From assembly GCF_003473485.1 (NCBI RefSeq), contig NC_053042.1, forward strand, positions 54,771,762 to 54,835,761: a stretch of 64,000 bases of DNA, in the 5' to 3' direction. This stretch comes from Medicago truncatula. Lineage: Eukaryota; Streptophyta; Magnoliopsida; Fabales; Fabaceae. The position numbers and the translations under genes are program-made. The notes below the pieces were generated by a model, which had not been told where the DNA came from, made no database searches, and saw only the letters and a program-made list of their open reading frames with translations. This document shows, in pieces, positions 58,296-64,000 of this stretch (the stretch's first letter is position 1; the number at the start of each line of letters is the position of its first letter).

Positions 58296-60486
58296 AAAAG
58301 AATATAATTGTGAAACATAGACGTCATTAAAGTTTTATGAGATGAAAGTTGATTTTTTTAAATCTTTTAGTCTGATGGTATTATTGAATTTGGGTTTTCA
58401 GTTGTTAATGAATCTGAATTTTGTTTTTTGGCTTGTCAAAGACGATGATGAAGACATGAAAATGAACTTTAATTAATAAAATAAATTTTTAAAAATAAGT
58501 TGCGCATATTTCAAAAGATAATTAAAATTGGTGCAAGCTATTTAGGACCCCATGGGTTGTAATTGTAATTTACTAGCCGCCTAATATAATATGCTTGCTG
58601 AAATTTTTTCAGAATAATCACATGGAATGGTCCAAAACTTAGCTTTCAGTGATGTTACTACAAATCCTTAATCCCGCATGCATGAATCATGATCATATAT
58701 TTATTGAGTGTAATTAACATGTACATTAACATAACACTTCCTTTATGATTTAAACAAATAATAATTATAAAAAGCTTCATTCGAAAAACATAAACGAATT
58801 TTCTATCAATGGATTGATGTGGACATAAACATGCCGGGTCACCCAAGTTAATTCAATTTTTTGATACAATTAACTAAAATTCTCTTGAATAGGATGGATG
58901 AAGAGTTGATATGAAAATTAATTTGACCGAAAGCTTTATAATGACGTTTGACTATATGTAATCAAAAGAGACTTTCTAGGGCAGGGTTTAACTCCCTCTC
59001 CGTCCGTACTTTTCCACATAAATGTTTCAGTACTTTTCATTTCACATTTTACGTACAAATATCATCAAATTACTAGTATGTCGAGATGAGTTTAATCATA
59101 CTGTATTACATATTATAGGGTATAGTTTACGAATGCCTTAGAAAAAATAATAAGTTTTGTCTTGAAAACAATAATTTTACTAAAATTTATTACACAACTT
59201 TCAAATAATATAGTATTAACTCCTTTCGGTCTTTTTTTATATGAAAAGAAGTCAAAAAACAACAAAATCAATATAATTATTAATTGTTGTAATTCTTTAA
59301 ATATTTTTACAAATATAACCTTTTTCCAAATTGCAAATAAGTCAATACACAAAGTCTAACCACATACACCAATTTTGTACTAACCACATACACCTACTAT
59401 CTATTCTTTCACCTACTATTCATTATTTTTCTCTTTCAATAATAATATTTGTACAATCATTTTTTGACAACTATCATGTGTACTATCATTGTATTTTTAA
59501 TCTTTCTCTCTCTATTATTTTTTTTAATAAAGAGAAAAAAAAATTGTTACAAAAATTATTTTAAAATAGTCGTCTAAACAATTATGACATTATATTAGAT
59601 GAAGTTCATGTGCAATTTTATTCATTCAGTTTATGTGTGACAGGGTTTGATGATTAGATCTTGTAAACCCATTGTATGTAATTCAGAAATCACTACATGA
59701 CCTATTAATTCTCTTGTTAATCTTATTAATCTTTTCATAATATGACAAAACCATTACTTCTTACTTCATTGCCATTGGGCCAAACTCTAGGAGCACAACG
59801 TGTGTGCCTTTTGAGGAGGTAACAAAATTGGGTACAATTTATCTGTTCCGATCTAACATTAATTAGATCTCCTATACATGTGGATCATTTCATCCATATG
59901 TTTTTTTTTTTTTTTTCATAAACAAAATTGGGGAAGAGAAGAGGGAAATGTTGAGACAAACTAAGGGTGGTAGCAAAAATCCAACCTTATAGTAAAAAAT
60001 AAATAAAAATAAAACCATATTTTCATTTTATTTTTAAAGATTTTACAGGTGAAAAGAAAAGGTGAAACAAAACGTGACCTTGTATAAAAAAATCTCTATT
60101 AATTGAAAAAATAATAATAGTAATGTATATTATAAAAATATGATTTTCAACATGACCATTGACCACTAATTAATCAGAAGAATTATAAATATGTGCATGT
60201 GGACCACTTAAAAAATGCAGTATGCAAGCGCTACCTAGACTAGGTACATTGGTTTCTCAATCGAAGTCAAGACATGACTGTCTATCTAAGTTGAAGAGCT
60301 TAATTAATCCACATTTTCCGTTTCCATTCTCATTACTGTGGCGGTGATAAGAAACCTCAGCAAACCTTCCATATTTATATTCAGGTAGCTAAAAATAAGG
60401 GCTAAAAATAAAGAGGCCAAAATAGGATGAATGAATGAAACTATTTTCAACACCAAAAGTTTAATTGTCAACAGGTATATTTTTAC
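58296..60486. other. Intergenic region with MITE scraps
   Basis: No gene. Stowaway-like fragments occur at about 58992-59040 (CTCCCTCTCCGTCC) and 59220 (CTCCTTTCGGTC). A block at 59440-59480 (ATTTGTACAATCATTTTTTG) resembles the reverse complement of 18690-18720, a shared non-coding repeat. Confidence 0.5.
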
Positions 60487-62228
60487 GAGTGAATCATCAA
60501 CTTCGTCCTTGAATTTGCAAGCATCAGCCAACATCGTTCCCAAATTTTGCAAAATATCAATTTCGTCCCTGAATTTCTCTCACGTCCATCAAAATGGTCC
60601 CTCCGTCCAAAAGGTCTGTTAGTGATGTTGAGCTGGCTCCCTGCATGTTGTGTTGTCATGTACACGTGTCAAAAAGGAAGTCACGTGTACAAGGACTAAA
60701 TTGTTGAAAACGCAAAAAAATCAGTTTTCACTTTTCAAATACAATTTTTTCTGCTTTTCCATTTTTACCCCTGTTTTATTTCCATCCTCAGATTTCAATC
60801 ATACCCATCAAAACAGTCCCCGACCTTTCTCCTTCCCGCTAAAACCTTCATCACCTTCTCCTCTCCAAAATCATCATCATTGCCGGCGATCGACGGTGGG
60901 TTTTTGAAGAACGAAACGGTCTTTGGTTAAGGTAAGTCTCACGTCCATCTCACCTTCTCCTCTTGTTCATTTTCACCATTTTTTTGCCGTTTTTTTATTT
61001 TTCGTTTTTAGTTTTGATGATTTAGTTTTTAGTTTTAATGATTTCGTTTTCATTTTTAATGATTTTGTTTTCAAGTTTTCAGTTTTTTTGTTGTTGTTTA
61101 GATTAGTCTTATTAGGATTTTCGGTTTAAAAAATAGAAAGATGATTTTTGTTCTGGTTGGTTATTATATTTGATAATGGTGGAAATGCAGAAAATGTTGA
61201 TGTTGATAATGGTGGAAATGCATAAAATGTTGATGCTGCAAATGGTGGAAACGTTGATGCTGCAAATGTTGTAAATGTTGCAAAGATCAAGTTGTGTTTT
61301 CTGCGTTTTGTATTTTGTTCTGCAAAGCTTGTCTTTCAAGGACCAAACTGATAGTTAGTTATATAATTCAAGGACTGATTTGATGTTTTTAAACATAATC
61401 TAGGGATCGATTTGATAGATAGCCATAAAATTTAAGGACTAATCTGATGTAAATATTTTGACATAAAGGTTACATGAAGATTCATCTTCAACCTCTTTTC
61501 ATTACAACATTACACACGTCTAGTACAATTCAGACGCATGTTCATAAACTCAAACAAGCAAACCATGACTATCAAAAACTTAATCAACCTAAGCTCAGTT
61601 CCTAAAGTATCAACTTTGTCCATCTACCTCACCCTCCAAACAACTTCATTCTCACTTTCCTTTGACTTGAACATGACGACCGACTTTCTAAATATTTTTT
61701 GCCCATACACCCACCCCCATCATTTCAGATTCAATTACAACAGTTTTATTTGAAGGAATTTTGGGGATTTTTTGATTCGGATTCAATCAAAAAATTAGGG
61801 TTTGAGGTTATTTCAATTGGGGAAGAACGTTACCTCTAATTATTGGAAGAATTTTTGGGAATTTTGGAGTGTGGATTAATGATTGTAAAATTAGGGTTCC
61901 AATTTTATACATTTGAGGAAGAAATAGCCATTGGGGAAGAGGGACGTTGGGGAAGATGACATTCTTACATTTTCTGCAAATCAGTTAAATTAGTCCTTGA
62001 AAATGTTGGTTACAATTGGCTATATTAGTCCCTGCTTGTGTGGTGTTTGACATGGCAGTCCATGTGAGAGGTTAACGGCCACGTCAGCTCCGTTAACACC
62101 CCAGTTAATTGGAAGGACGAAATTGATTGACATTTTATAAATTCAGGGACGAAATTGATATTTCGCAAAATTTGAGGACAATTTTGGTTAATGATTGCAA
62201 ATTCAGGGACGAAGTTGATGATTCACTC
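60487..62228. mobile_element. Mutator-like element with 10-bp target duplication
   Basis: Termini GAGTGAATCATCAACTTCG are perfect inverted repeats; similarity runs about 150 bp inward (CAATTTCGTCCCTGAATTT). The direct repeat ATATTTTTAC lies at 60477-60486 and 62229-62238. The 1.4-kb interior has no transposase but two internal tandem repeats: TTTAATGATTT(C/T)GTTTT at about 61010-61085 and a 24-bp TGATGCTGCAAATGGTGGAA unit at about 61195-61280. Non-autonomous. Confidence 0.9.
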
Positions 62229-62238
62229 ATATTTTTAC

Positions 62239-64000
62239 CTTTTCTTTTTTGGACCAAATTTACCATTTTTGTTAGAAAACGTGTTCGGTAAAACGTGTTT
62301 TCATAAAAGAATCAACAAAAATAGAGAGGTAACACTATACGACATAATTTACCATGGTGTTTATGTCTATACTCTTCACACATAAAATGTCTATATTATA
62401 GTTAAGCGCGTCGCTGATGTGGCTTTGACAAAGTAATTTGAAGATTCCATAAAATACTTGTTTAATTAATTAATTAATTTGATTATTACATTAGATGCAC
62501 ATTTGATTCCAGGAAGATCATCAAGTAGTGTTCAATATGGCTAGTTGAGTTGCTATGACAAGTTGACAGCCAAGTAAAATTGCTTTTGATGCACAAAAAA
62601 AAAAAAAGATTAATTAGCACATCAAAAGTTATAATCTCAAATCCAAATTTAATTATCCTTTAATTTAATTTCTAATCAAGTTAGCAACAATAATCTTTTT
62701 CTACTTGTAAAAGATTAAGCACAAAAAAACTAAAGGAGGTAAAAATAGGAAGCTGATTTGAATGTTGTCGAGTTAATGTGAATAAGAAGAAAAACAAATT
62801 GAGATCCTTTCATCCAAGAGTTTGGATATGAATTGATGATCCAACTATCTTTTAGCATAAGATGTGATCACGAGTTCAAATTCAACTTTAAAAATGTATC
62901 GATTAGTCTAAACAATTGTCCATTGTAATTCTATACAGATTGAGTAATTATATTTGCACGAAAATGGATCCATTCATGTTTCAAATCACCAACCTTTATC
63001 CATATTTATTTTTTTTATTAAATTTGAAAATTATCTCCTCTCTAGGTACGAATTAATCTATGAATTTACGTGGCACGTTTGAGAATGCTCAACTCAATCC
63101 AATGCCAATAATGTTGGAAGACTTAGATAGTATAAATGAGGTTCTAGTTTGATTCAACAAAAAAAACAATAATGCTGGAATTGTGCTGTACTTAAAATTC
63201 AATTGAATAGCAATAATTGATTGCCCCACTCGAGTGCCCACATTTTAAGGTCTGGATGATTTTGTAGCTACTTGCTAGCCTGGGTTCACTCGTGCAACAA
63301 AATGACAATATGTATGAGATTATTGGGTGTGACACGTTTAATTTAATTTAATTTTTAATATGTTATATTAGGTATATGCTATATCAATTTTTCTCTGCCG
63401 TTCCTTGTCATTCAGATATCCATCGATTCCATTCATGCGCAATGACATATATATATATATATCGATAGATAAATAAATTAAATTAGCATAACATAAACCG
63501 TAGAAATATTATATTATAATAATATTGTTTTTAGAACAAGATGTACATTTTCTGGGGAAGGTTTATTTTGCTTATTGCAGCAACCTTTGAAATTATGATT
63601 GGGTCACTACTTAATTCCGGGAAGTTTATTTTTCTAATTGACTATAGGGAAAAAGTAAGCTTCCAGGAAGGGACGGGCGGTTTACTCTGATATCGATAGA
63701 AGGAATTTAAAATGAAACAGAAAGGAGAATTTTGTTAATTAAAGTGATACAAATAGTCATTTTATAATGACTTGAGAGGATTTAAATAAATACATTGAAG
63801 TTAGTATAAGGTTAAACACTTATCACTAAACTAGCATATACTTAAGTTTGCTAGTGATCCTTTTTGAATTTAAGATTATAATTATTGTTACATATAAATA
63901 TAGGTGATATTTTAACATAAAAAATTTCGACAACTTATAATTTTCTTTGGGAAATTTTGACAACTTTTTAGATAGTGAACTCAATTTAAATAGGGTATAG
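62239..64000. other. Intergenic DNA to the end of the window
   Basis: AT-rich, with (TTAA)n at about 62461-62478, a short (AT)n near 63448-63462 and no reading frame or repeat structure I can name. Confidence 0.6.

Noticed and set aside
59331..59564. 77-codon plus-strand frame
   Set aside because: Translation is low-complexity (Tyr/His/Phe/Ser from AT/CT tracts) and overlaps a dispersed non-coding repeat.
1..64000. CRISPR arrays, bacterial operons or phage-like systems
   Set aside because: No regularly spaced direct repeats with unique spacers; the gene structure is plainly eukaryotic, and the tandem repeats found are contiguous.

Overview
This window is plant nuclear DNA. Coding sequence is split by many AT-rich GT-AG introns, about half of the window is intergenic, and transposable elements of nearly every plant class are present (LINE, SINE, LTR, Mutator-like, hAT, Stowaway, Tourist). 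Gene content fits a eudicot; the repeat styles suggest a legume of the Medicago/Trifolium type, which is inference only. All intact genes lie on the minus strand. No rRNA, tRNA gene or CRISPR array was seen.

Layout. (1) 1.56-8.84 kb: a tandem pair of six-exon FAD-dependent monooxygenases of the plant MO1 type; both models splice in frame (412 and 404 aa). (2) 9.80-18.07 kb: a 13-exon splicing factor of the RBM39/CC1 type (RS region, two RRMs, C-terminal UHM), 482 aa. (3) 18.4-23.9 kb: a retroelement cluster, where a decayed LINE was split by a 3-kb TG...CA element that itself carries a Tourist-type MITE. (4) 25.1-29.8 kb: a wrecked PPR gene. Its first exon survives, its middle has been replaced by three consecutive long-inverted-repeat elements, and its 3' half carries stops and a frameshift. 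(5) 35.0-42.4 kb: an eight-exon organellar (probably mitochondrial) translation initiation factor IF3 of 476 aa, with a long repetitive C-terminal tail and three TE insertions or repeats in its introns. (6) 43.5-57.6 kb: a duplicated block in which the 5' end of the IF3 gene (promoter, exons 1 and 2) sits directly upstream of intronless ankyrin-DHHC palmitoyltransferase (TIP1-type) sequences. (7) 58-64 kb: intergenic DNA with a solo LTR and a Mutator-like element.

The most notable result is in region 6. In the right-hand unit, the IF3-derived exons 1 and 2 have open frames and intact splice sites, and exon 2 ends in phase 1. The palmitoyltransferase ORF is preceded by an acceptor that resumes exactly that phase. 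The predicted product is a 634-aa chimera: an acid-free, presequence-like IF3 N-terminus joined to a full ankyrin-DHHC S-acyltransferase. The left-hand unit has the same architecture but is broken by stops and a frameshift, and a third palmitoyltransferase scrap lies at 50.8 kb. The block therefore looks like a retrogene that captured an organellar promoter and presequence and was then duplicated.

TE boundaries were read by eye from inverted termini and target-site duplications. Several duplications are perfect (9-10 bp for Mutator-like elements, 8 bp for hAT, 5 bp for LTR types, 11 bp for a LINE), so those borders are firm to the base.
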